Source: Ignavibacteria bacterium (GTDB taxonomy: Bacteria; Bacteroidota; Ignavibacteria; Tepidaquicellales; Tepidaquicellaceae). Taken from it: a DNA stretch of 64,000 bases. The notes under the pieces are model-generated. The model saw only the letters and a list, made by a program, of their open reading frames with translations, did not search any database and was not told the DNA's origin. A program made the position numbers and the translations under genes. The stretch covers positions 372,001 to 436,000 of the forward strand of contig JADJMZ010000005.1 in the NCBI GenBank assembly GCA_016709315.1. Direction: 5' to 3'. Shown one piece after another: positions 17,130 to 24,305 of the stretch; positions within the stretch are counted from its first letter, which is position 1, and every line of letters begins with the position of its first letter.

Positions 17130-18914
17130 ATGAAAATCAGTAAAAAATTACAGGATTGGGTAGATGAATGTGCAGCTCTTTGCAAACCTGACGACATTCA
17201 CTGGTGCGACGGTTCTGAAGAGGAATATAACAGTCTCGCAAAATTACTTATTGAAAAAGGTACTTTTAAGAAACTTAACGATAGCAAAAGACCCAACAGT
17301 TATTATGCTGCCTCTGATCCGTCAGACGTTGCAAGAGTTGAAGACAGTACTTACATTTGTTCAAAAAATAAAGAAGACGCAGGTCCGACAAATAACTGGA
17401 TGGATCCTGCTGAAATGAAAAAAACACTTAAGGGAGTTTTTGACGGATGCATGAAAGGCAGAACAATGTATGTGATACCTTTCAGCATGGGACCGCTCGG
17501 ATCTAAAATCGCTCACATCGGAATTGAAGTAACTGATTCACCTTATGTAGTATTGAATATGAGAATCATGACAAGGATCGGCGAGAAAGTGCTTGATGTT
17601 CTTGGAGACGGCGAATTTGTACCATGTCTTCATTCTGTCGGATTCCCTCTTACAGACGGAAAAAAAGATGTTACATGGCCTTGTAACACTACAAAATACA
17701 TTGTTCATTTCCCAGAAGAAAGAAGCATCTGGTCTTACGGAAGCGGATACGGCGGAAATGCATTGCTGGGAAAAAAATGCTTTGCATTGAGAATCGCTTC
17801 ATCAATGGCAAGAGAAGAAGGATGGATGGCGGAGCACATGCTTATTGTGGGTATCACTTCACCTGAAGGCGTAAAAAAATATATTGCTGCTGCATTCCCG
17901 AGTGCTTGCGGAAAGACAAATCTTGCAATGCTGACTCCTTCTATTCCGGGATGGAAAGTGGAAACTGTAGGCGATGATATTGCCTGGATGAAATTCGGTG
18001 ATGACGGAAGACTTTATGCGATCAATCCCGAGTACGGATTTTTCGGAGTAGCTCCGGGAACATCTATGGATACAAACGGAAATGCAATGCTTTCAATGGA
18101 AAAAAATTCAATTTTTACAAATGTAGCTCTGACTGATGACGGTGATGTATGGTGGGAAGGAATGTCAAAAGAAAAGCCAAAGCATCTGATTGACTGGCAC
18201 GGAAAGGACTGGACTCCGGATTCCGCGACGCCGTCTTCACATCCGAATTCAAGATTCACGGCACCTGCGTCGCAATGTCCGGTTATTGACGCTGACTGGG
18301 AAAATCCTAAAGGTGTGCCGATCTCAGCAATACTTTTCGGCGGAAGAAGAGCTTCCATTGTGCCTCTTGTTACAGAAGCGTTTGACTGGCAGCATGGTAC
18401 ATTCCTCGGTTCATCCGTTTCATCGGAAATGACAGCTGCAGCGACCGGAACAGTGGGTAAAGTAAGACATGATCCTTTTGCTATGCTTCCTTTCTGCGGT
18501 TATAATATGGGAGATTATTTCAATCACTGGCTGAGCATTGGAAAAAAGTCAGACAGTAAAAATCTTCCAAAAATATTTTATGTGAACTGGTTCAGGAAAG
18601 ACGAAAACGGAAATTTCATCTGGCCCGGATACGGAGATAACATCAGAGTTCTTAAGTGGGCATTTGAAAGACTTGACGGCAAGAACAATTTCGAAGAAAG
18701 ACCTTACGGCAACATTCCTTCCAAAGGAACGATAGATGTTTCAGGTCTTGGATTAAGCGAAGAAGATGTCGAAAAGCTTTTTGCAATTTCGAAAGAAGAA
18801 GGACTTGCTGAAGTAAATGAAATGAAAGATTATTACAAAATATTCGGTGACAGACTTCCTGAGGAACTTAATGAAGAGCTTGCAAAGCTTGAGGAAAGAT
18901 ATAACAATATGTAA
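17130..18914 (+). CDS. pckG: phosphoenolpyruvate carboxykinase (GTP)
   Basis: 594 residues, the usual size of the GTP-dependent enzyme. It converts oxaloacetate plus GTP to PEP, GDP and CO2 in gluconeogenesis. The start is fixed by a strong SD (aaaggag, ending 5 bp before the ATG). The kinase-1 loop with the class-typical cysteine is FPSACGKTNLAML and kinase-2 is GDDIAWMKF. GYGGNALLGKKCFALRIAS and the guanine-site region NWFRKDENGNFIWPGYGDN are also characteristic. It is monocistronic or the end of the queC run, and is closed by a terminator 26 bp after the stop. Confidence 0.97.
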   Translation: MKISKKLQDWVDECAALCKPDDIHWCDGSEEEYNSLAKLLIEKGTFKKLNDSKRPNSYYAASDPSDVARVEDSTYICSKNKEDAGPTNNWMDPAEMKKTLKGVFDGCMKGRTMYVIPFSMGPLGSKIAHIGIEVTDSPYVVLNMRIMTRIGEKVLDVLGDGEFVPCLHSVGFPLTDGKKDVTWPCNTTKYIVHFPEERSIWSYGSGYGGNALLGKKCFALRIASSMAREEGWMAEHMLIVGITSPEGVKKYIAAAFPSACGKTNLAMLTPSIPGWKVETVGDDIAWMKFGDDGRLYAINPEYGFFGVAPGTSMDTNGNAMLSMEKNSIFTNVALTDDGDVWWEGMSKEKPKHLIDWHGKDWTPDSATPSSHPNSRFTAPASQCPVIDADWENPKGVPISAILFGGRRASIVPLVTEAFDWQHGTFLGSSVSSEMTAAATGTVGKVRHDPFAMLPFCGYNMGDYFNHWLSIGKKSDSKNLPKIFYVNWFRKDENGNFIWPGYGDNIRVLKWAFERLDGKNNFEERPYGNIPSKGTIDVSGLGLSEEDVEKLFAISKEEGLAEVNEMKDYYKIFGDRLPEELNEELAKLEERYNNM

Positions 18915-18939
18915 TTAATTTTCAATAACATAATAAGCA

Positions 18940-18976
18940 GCCGGGAGATTTTAGTTAAACTCCCGGCTTTTTTTAT
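18940..18976 (+). terminator. rho-independent terminator of pckG
   Basis: Perfect 8-bp stem gccgggag / ctcccggc around an AT-rich 12-base loop, followed by ttttttta. Confidence 0.92.
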
Positions 18977-19104
18977 TTTTAGAGTAGAGCACTGACAGCA
19001 AACCTTAAATGTCCGGAACGACTGAATGGAAGTTTCGAGATAGTCTTCTTCAATTGGTATCCGTCTCCATCATAATAGATGGAAATTGTAAATAGCACGT
19101 GTAT

Positions 19105-19240
19105 GACCTCTCCCAGCCCGCCTTCAGCGGGCTTCTTGCTAAGCCCCCCGCTCCGCGAGGCCTGCTCCGCAAGGCGAGCGAGCAGCTTAGCAAGCCAAAA
19201 CTCGACATTCCCAAGCTGGGCTTGGGAATGAGGAGGGTTT
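19105..19240. mobile_element. GC-rich foldback element with three hairpins
   Basis: Three perfect hairpins in tandem: gcccgc/gcgggc (19116-19132), cttgctaagc/gcttagcaag (19135-19144 and 19185-19194, enclosing GC-rich sequence with cgctc/gagcg) and attcccaag/cttgggaat (19207-19229). The GC content is far above the surrounding spacer, which suggests an inserted non-autonomous element. It opens pseudo-ORFs on both strands that have no counterpart in known protein families as far as can be recognised. Confidence 0.7.
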
Positions 19241-19245
19241 TGAAA

Positions 19246-19374
19246 CAAAGCTTTTCTCTCCCAGATGACACAGATTTTAACAGATACACACTTTTACACT
19301 TACACAAGTATTCAAAAATTGAAAGTAAAATGTAGAGTCTAATCTATGTTAGTCTGTTTAATCTGTGAGAAACA
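19246..19374. repeat. dispersed 130-bp repeat, copy A
   Basis: Matches 60333-60459 along its whole length: caaagctt, cagatgacacagatttt, acagata, acac, a shared core ttgaaagtaaaatg, then agtctaatct, and taatctgtgagaaac at the end. The two ends are also roughly reverse complementary (tctc...cagat / atctgtgaga), so each copy can fold back. Confidence 0.8.
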
Positions 19375-19561
19375 AGCCATTGGATTTATAATATATTTTT
19401 AGTTTTGTAAACAAACATTCCCGTTTTGGACGGATGTGACAGCAAACCTGCATTTGTAATAACAAATATCTTTAATCTTAAAATCTATTTAAGTAATTTG
19501 TATTTTAACAAAAGAACAAATAATTATTTGTATTTATTTGTATTAAAGATAAATTCTTTTA

Positions 19562-21574
19562 ATGCTCAGAGCAATAATTTTCGGTTTAGTATTTTTCGGA
19601 GCGATAGGTTATTTTATTTATTCGGTAAGAAAATTTCTGTCTTACCTTAAAATAGCAAAACCCGAAAACCGTTTCGGCGACATTTCCGCAAGAATAAAGA
19701 ATACTCTCAACATTGCATTCCTGCAAAAAAAATTACTGAGAAGCCCGCTTGCCGGGATTCTTCATGTATGTATTTACTGGGGATTCCTTATACTGCTGTT
19801 TGTTGTACTCGAATCAATAATAGAGGGCTTTTTTCCTGAATTCAGTTTTGCATTTCTCGGACCGTTCTATAATGTACTGACACTGCTTCAGGATATTTTT
19901 GGAGCGCTTGTTTTAGTAACTGTTATTTTTTCAATCTTCAGAAGATATATCGGAACGCCGAAGAGACTGCAGGTTGAAACCGGTGCAAAGCTCGATGCAA
20001 CATTCATTCTGATGATGATCGCTCTTGTGATGATCACTATGTTCGGCATGAGTGTTGAAAAAATACTTATCGGACAGTCGCAGGGTTACAGACCAGTTTC
20101 AGATTTCATTGCTTCATTCTTTAACGGAGGATCGGCGACAGTATATGAAATATTTTTCTGGGCGCACATAATCGTTGTCCTTGTCTTTATGAATTACCTC
20201 CCTTACTCAAAACATTTTCATGTGCTTTCATCTGTTCCGAATACTTTCTTTTCAAATTACAAAATTCCTTATCAGGGTATAGTTTTAAAACCGATTAATT
20301 TTGAAGATGAGTCTATAGTTCAGTACGGAGCAAAAGATATTGAGGATCTTACTTGGAAAAATGTACTTGACGGATATACCTGTACAGAATGCGGAAGATG
20401 TACATCAGTTTGTCCCGCAAATTTAACCGGAAAATTACTCAATCCGAAACTTATCATTACCAAGATAAGAAAGCGAACGGAGGAGATAGGTCCGCTTGTT
20501 GTAAATAAAACTGAAAATGATCCCGGGCTGAATAAGAATCTTGTACACGATTATATAACCCCTCAGGAACTCTGGGCTTGCACTACTTGCATGGCTTGCG
20601 TTCAGGAATGTCCTGTTATGATAGATCACATTACGCCGATTGTTGATATGAGAAGAGATCTTGTCATGATGGAATCCGACTTCCCTGCCGAGATGAATAC
20701 TGTTTTCAAAAATATGGAAAACAATGAATCACCCTGGGCATTCGGAGCGGAGCAGAGAAATGACTGGATAGACGAACTCAGCGACGAACTTGCGAAAGAA
20801 GGCAAAGAGAATCATCTGAAAAAACTTTCGAATATCGGAACAGCAGACGAACTCGATGTTGTATTCTGGTCAGGATGCGCTGGAGCATTTGACAAAAGAT
20901 ACAGAAATGTTACAAAGTCATTTGCTCAGCTTTTAAATATAGCAGGAGTTAAGTATGGAGTTCTCGGAAGCGAGGAAAAATGTACCGGTGATCCCGCAAG
21001 AAGACTCGGCAATGAATTCCTTGCTCAGACATTCATTCAGCAGAATGCAGAGACACTGAAGAAGTATAATGTAAAGAAAGTTGTGACCGCCTGTCCTCAC
21101 TGCATGCACACATTAAAAAATGAATACAGTAAATTCGGAGTCGAACTTGAAGTAACACATCACACTGAATACATTGACAAACTTTTAGCAGAAAAGAAAC
21201 TTGTTCCAAAGAAGGAAATTAAAGAAACAGTTACTTATCACGACTCCTGTTATCTCGGAAGATACAATGATGTTTATGAAGAGCCGAGAAAAGCGCTTGA
21301 AAGCATTGACGGTCTGAACTTAATCGAAATGGCAAGATCAAAAGACAAAGGATTCTGCTGCGGAGCCGGAGGAGGAAGAATGTTCCTGGAAGAAACGGAA
21401 GGTAAGAGAGTAAATGTAGAAAGAACAGAAGAAGCGATAAACACCGGAGCGAAGACAATTGCTTCAGCGTGTCCATTCTGCATGACAATGCTGACTGACG
21501 GATTAAAGTCAAAGGAGAAAAGCGAGGAAGTAAAGGTAAAGGATGTTGCAGAAATAGTACTGGAAAGTTTGTAA
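19562..21574 (+). CDS. membrane-bound Fe-S oxidoreductase (HdrD/GlpC-like, CCG domains)
   Basis: 670 residues. Residues about 1-235 are a membrane domain with several helices (respiratory gamma/NarI-like; LAGILHVCIYWGFLILLFVV). Two 4Fe-4S motifs follow: CTECGRCTSVCP (C274, C277, C280, C284) and CTTCMACVQECP (C340, C343, C346, C350). The C-terminal half has two CCG-type cysteine-rich domains, marked by CPHCMHTL and GFCCGAGGGRMFLEE with late ACPFCMTMLTDG. This architecture is used to pass electrons between a soluble donor (often electron-transfer flavoprotein) and the quinone pool. No etfAB is in the window, so the donor is unknown. metK follows 85 bp downstream. Confidence 0.9.
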   Translation: MLRAIIFGLVFFGAIGYFIYSVRKFLSYLKIAKPENRFGDISARIKNTLNIAFLQKKLLRSPLAGILHVCIYWGFLILLFVVLESIIEGFFPEFSFAFLGPFYNVLTLLQDIFGALVLVTVIFSIFRRYIGTPKRLQVETGAKLDATFILMMIALVMITMFGMSVEKILIGQSQGYRPVSDFIASFFNGGSATVYEIFFWAHIIVVLVFMNYLPYSKHFHVLSSVPNTFFSNYKIPYQGIVLKPINFEDESIVQYGAKDIEDLTWKNVLDGYTCTECGRCTSVCPANLTGKLLNPKLIITKIRKRTEEIGPLVVNKTENDPGLNKNLVHDYITPQELWACTTCMACVQECPVMIDHITPIVDMRRDLVMMESDFPAEMNTVFKNMENNESPWAFGAEQRNDWIDELSDELAKEGKENHLKKLSNIGTADELDVVFWSGCAGAFDKRYRNVTKSFAQLLNIAGVKYGVLGSEEKCTGDPARRLGNEFLAQTFIQQNAETLKKYNVKKVVTACPHCMHTLKNEYSKFGVELEVTHHTEYIDKLLAEKKLVPKKEIKETVTYHDSCYLGRYNDVYEEPRKALESIDGLNLIEMARSKDKGFCCGAGGGRMFLEETEGKRVNVERTEEAINTGAKTIASACPFCMTMLTDGLKSKEKSEEVKVKDVAEIVLESL

Positions 21575-21628
21575 TTTTTAATACGAAAATATTATAGCAA
21601 AAAATTAAAACAATAAATTAAAACAATA

Positions 21629-21648
21629 TCCGCGGAAGCGGAAAGGAG
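21629..21648 (+). promoter_or_regulatory. metK leader hairpin directly before the Shine-Dalgarno
   Basis: A 5-bp stem tccgc/gcgga closes a GGAA (GNRA-type) tetraloop at 21629-21642, and the SD aaagg/ag (21643-21648) follows at once, 11 bp before the ATG. The leader is too short for any known SAM riboswitch class. The hairpin may stabilise or expose the ribosome site; that is inference. Confidence 0.5.
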
Positions 21649-21659
21649 AATCAAAGAAA

Positions 21660-22802
21660 ATGTCTTATTTTTTTACATCGGAGTCCGTAAGCGAAGGACA
21701 TCCGGATAAAGTCAGCGATCAGATTTCAGACGCAGTGCTTGATGATATACTAAAGAATGACAGGAATGCAAGAGTTGCCTGTGAAACATTTTGCGCAACA
21801 GGTCTCGTGCTTGTCGGCGGTGAAATTACAACTACACATTATGTTGACATTCAGAAAGTAGTAAGAGATGTGGTTGAGGATATCGGTTATACAAAAGGCG
21901 ATTACAGATTTGATCATCACTCTATCAATGTAATGTCAGCCATTAATAAGCAGTCTCCTGACATCGCAAGAGGCGTAGATACAGGAGGAGCCGGAGATCA
22001 GGGTATGATGTTCGGATACGCAACAAAGGAAACAAAAGAATATATGCCAATGACGCTTGTGTATGCTCACAAACTCATGAAAGATCTTGCAACTATAAGG
22101 AAAAAGAAAAATTCCGAAATGCCATATCTCAGACCTGATTCCAAATCACAGGTAACGGTAGAATACAATGACCAGAACGAACCGGTGAGAATAGACGCGA
22201 TCGTAGTTTCCACACAGCACGATCCGGGAGTGACTCAGAAAAAGATTAAGGACGATGTGATCGAGCACCTTATCAAAAAAGTTATTCCGTCTCATCTCAT
22301 TGACAAGAGAACCAAGTATCATGTCAATCCTACGGGTATGTTTGAAATCGGTGGACCTCACGGAGATACAGGACTTACAGGCAGAAAAATAATTGTAGAC
22401 ACTTACGGCGGCAAAGCGCCTCACGGCGGCGGAGCATTTTCAGGAAAAGATCCTTCGAAAGTTGACAGAAGCGCAGCTTATGCAGCAAGGCACATTGCCA
22501 AAAATATTGTTGCGGCGGGACTTGCAGACGAATGTATGATTCAGGTTTCCTATGCTATCGGCGTTGCTGAGCCGGTTTCTATTTATGTAAATACTTACGG
22601 AACAGGAAAGATAGATGATGATAAATTATCCGCATTCATAAAAAAAGAAATTGATCTTACTCCGAAAGGAATCATTAAAAGACTTGATCTCAAGAGACCG
22701 ATTTACAGGAAGACAGCTGCATACGGACACTTTGGCAGAAATGACAAAGACTTCACATGGGAAAAATTAGATCTGCTGGAGAAGTTTAAGAAAGCAAAGT
22801 AA
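21660..22802 (+). CDS. metK: S-adenosylmethionine synthetase
   Basis: 380 residues, standard length. It makes S-adenosylmethionine from methionine and ATP. FTSESVSEGHPDKVSDQISD is the N-terminal signature (His and Asp for ATP and Mg). GGAGDQGMMFGYAT is the ATP-site hexapeptide region. GGGAFSGKDPSKVDRSAAY is the glycine-rich loop with the phosphate-binding lysine. A clear SD (aaggag) precedes the ATG. No SAM riboswitch was recognised upstream. Confidence 0.97.
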   Translation: MSYFFTSESVSEGHPDKVSDQISDAVLDDILKNDRNARVACETFCATGLVLVGGEITTTHYVDIQKVVRDVVEDIGYTKGDYRFDHHSINVMSAINKQSPDIARGVDTGGAGDQGMMFGYATKETKEYMPMTLVYAHKLMKDLATIRKKKNSEMPYLRPDSKSQVTVEYNDQNEPVRIDAIVVSTQHDPGVTQKKIKDDVIEHLIKKVIPSHLIDKRTKYHVNPTGMFEIGGPHGDTGLTGRKIIVDTYGGKAPHGGGAFSGKDPSKVDRSAAYAARHIAKNIVAAGLADECMIQVSYAIGVAEPVSIYVNTYGTGKIDDDKLSAFIKKEIDLTPKGIIKRLDLKRPIYRKTAAYGHFGRNDKDFTWEKLDLLEKFKKAK

Positions 22803-22891
22803 GAATATTTTTCAGGGGTACTGTATTTAATAAAATAATTAAAATGGTATCCGGTTATTGGTTTAGAAAAAATTTTATTTTTTTTAAAAAA

Positions 22892-22933
22892 GGGGGAAAA
22901 GGGGGGGGGGGATGGGGGTACAAAAAAAAAAAA
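22892..22933 (+). repeat. homopolymer tracts at the start of the EI24-like gene
   Basis: Runs of G5 (22892-22896), A4, G11 (22901-22911), G5 (22914-22918) and A12 (22922-22933) within 42 bp. The G11 tract ends just before one possible start (22912) and the A12 run ends in the A of a second ATG (22933). Such tracts slip readily in replication or in sequencing. Confidence 0.85.
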
Positions 22934-23685
22934 TGAATAATTTTATCTATGGATTCTTTTATCCGTTCAGAAGCATAAAATTATTTTTCAGATATCCGAA
23001 ACTTATAGCATACTCAATTGTCCCGATGGTGATCAATCTTGTCATTTACGGGACGATTTTTTATTATACTTATAGTTATGTTACCGGCAAATCTTCTGAT
23101 CTTTTTGAAACTCAGATTCAGAACAGTCTCATACTTGAATTTATTAAATTCTTTATAAAAATATTTTCATTCGCTATTGTTCTGCTTATCTGCTATCTGG
23201 CGTTTATAATATTCGGAGGGATTATTGCTGCACCGTTCAATGAACTTATTTCAAAACTTGTAGAGGAAAAACTGTTTCCCGGCAGGATGGCTCCGCCTCC
23301 TGTGACAGGGCTTGTTAAAGAAGCTGCGATCAGCATCAGGGAAGAATTGAAAAAAATCTCTTTTTATTTATTAGTTCTGATACCTGTCTTTTTATTTAAT
23401 CTGGTACCAATGATAGGAAATACACTTTCACTTGTTTCAGGTACTCTGTTCTCGTTTTACTACAATGCGCTTGATTATATGGATTATCCGATGTCAAGAA
23501 GAATGATAAAGTTCGGACAAAAATTACATGTAATTAATTCAAAGAAAACAGTCTCAATGGGATTCGGAGCTATGGCATTCATACTTACATTTCTTCCGGT
23601 TATCAATATTCTTTTAAATCCCCTCCTCGTGGCATCAGGAACTTCATTATTTTTTATTAAAGAATTTAACAAACAATTATCATGA
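22933..23685 (+). CDS. EI24/CysZ-like integral membrane protein
   Basis: From the ATG at 22933 the protein is 250 residues (MNNFIYGFFYPFRSIKLFF). An in-frame ATG at 22912 would add MGVQKKK, encoded by the homopolymer tracts, and is less likely. Four or more membrane helices are visible (LIAYSIVPMVINLVIYGTIF, FSFAIVLLICYLAFIIFG, FYLLVLIPVFLFNLVPMIG, MGFGAMAFILTFLPVINILL). A conserved loop, GGIIAAPFNELISKLVEEKL, is typical of EI24/CysZ proteins. CysZ of proteobacteria takes up sulfate, but no sulfate genes are nearby, so transport of sulfate is not claimed. The stop overlaps the next start by 4 bp, suggesting translational coupling. Confidence 0.8.
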   Translation: MNNFIYGFFYPFRSIKLFFRYPKLIAYSIVPMVINLVIYGTIFYYTYSYVTGKSSDLFETQIQNSLILEFIKFFIKIFSFAIVLLICYLAFIIFGGIIAAPFNELISKLVEEKLFPGRMAPPPVTGLVKEAAISIREELKKISFYLLVLIPVFLFNLVPMIGNTLSLVSGTLFSFYYNALDYMDYPMSRRMIKFGQKLHVINSKKTVSMGFGAMAFILTFLPVINILLNPLLVASGTSLFFIKEFNKQLS

Positions 23686-24242
23686 TAATTATTTCAGCGC
23701 ATTCAGATACAAATTATAAAAGAGTTGATCTTGAAATTGAAGGAGACTGTTACAAAGGTCTTCTTGATAATTATGTAGGAGTATTCGTTGCAATGAAGGC
23801 ATTCTTCAGCGGCGAAATTAATTATGATTATGTAAGGATTGAACTCACGCCGGATGAAGAGATAGACATGAGAGGAGCTAAGCTTGTTGCTAAAGAAGTA
23901 ACAAAAGAAGATCTCGTTATTGTAGTAGATGTGACCGGAACGGAGACTGATAAAGACTTTGTAATAGAAAAATGCAAATCGCCAAAGGTCAGAAAATTTC
24001 TGGGAGATATTCTTGACGGATTCAGTTATGATATTTATGAAGAATGTCCTGATCCTATTTCTAACATGGATGAAATTGATGTTTACAAACACAGGACTAA
24101 TCATTATTTTTTCCTTGGACTTCCTTGTCACGGCGGTGATTATAATTTTTCTCTGACAAAATGCAGGATCAGATCAGTGGATGAAGCTGCAAGAGCTGTT
24201 GTAAAGGTCTGCAAGGAATATTCAAAATTCAGTTCTTATTAA
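23682..24242 (+). CDS. small M20/M42-like metallopeptidase-fold protein
   Basis: 186 residues, about half the length of M20 or M42 peptidases. Likely metal-site remnants occur in order: HSDTN (His8), LLDNYVGVFVAMKAF (Asp after a Leu-Leu pair, as in the bridging Asp of the family), TPDEEIDMRGAK (Glu-Glu), VVDVTG (Asp) and a late CHGGDYN (His). These suggest the catalytic core without the inserted dimerisation domain. It overlaps the membrane protein gene by 4 bp and precedes purL by 63 bp. The substrate is unknown, and whether it binds two metals is inference from the motif order. Confidence 0.6.
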   Translation: MIIISAHSDTNYKRVDLEIEGDCYKGLLDNYVGVFVAMKAFFSGEINYDYVRIELTPDEEIDMRGAKLVAKEVTKEDLVIVVDVTGTETDKDFVIEKCKSPKVRKFLGDILDGFSYDIYEECPDPISNMDEIDVYKHRTNHYFFLGLPCHGGDYNFSLTKCRIRSVDEAARAVVKVCKEYSKFSSY

Positions 24243-24305
24243 AAATTTTACAGATTATTTTCTTTTTGAAATAAATTTTAATTCTTATCTAAAAATATTT
24301 ACGAG

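Larger units (their letters stand above)
18915..19561. other. 647-bp spacer with terminator, foldback element and dispersed repeat
   Basis: From left to right: the pckG terminator, an unremarkable stretch, a GC-rich foldback element (about 19105-19240), a 129-bp dispersed repeat (19246-19374) and an AT-rich stretch (19375-19561) that should hold the promoter of the Fe-S oxidoreductase gene. Overlapping ORFs of 78-89 codons across the foldback element are not called as genes. Confidence 0.8.

Noticed and set aside
18979..19335. ORFs of 78-89 codons on both strands in the spacer after pckG
   Set aside because: They arise from the GC-rich foldback element; frames overlap on both strands, no SD, composition follows the hairpins.
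19426..19650. 74-codon ORF upstream of and overlapping the Fe-S oxidoreductase gene
   Set aside because: AT-rich, low-complexity product (Asn, Tyr, Leu), overlapping the true start in another frame.
21575..21660. SAM riboswitch before metK
   Set aside because: The 85-bp leader is mostly A/T without the multi-helix core of known SAM riboswitches; only a short hairpin is present.
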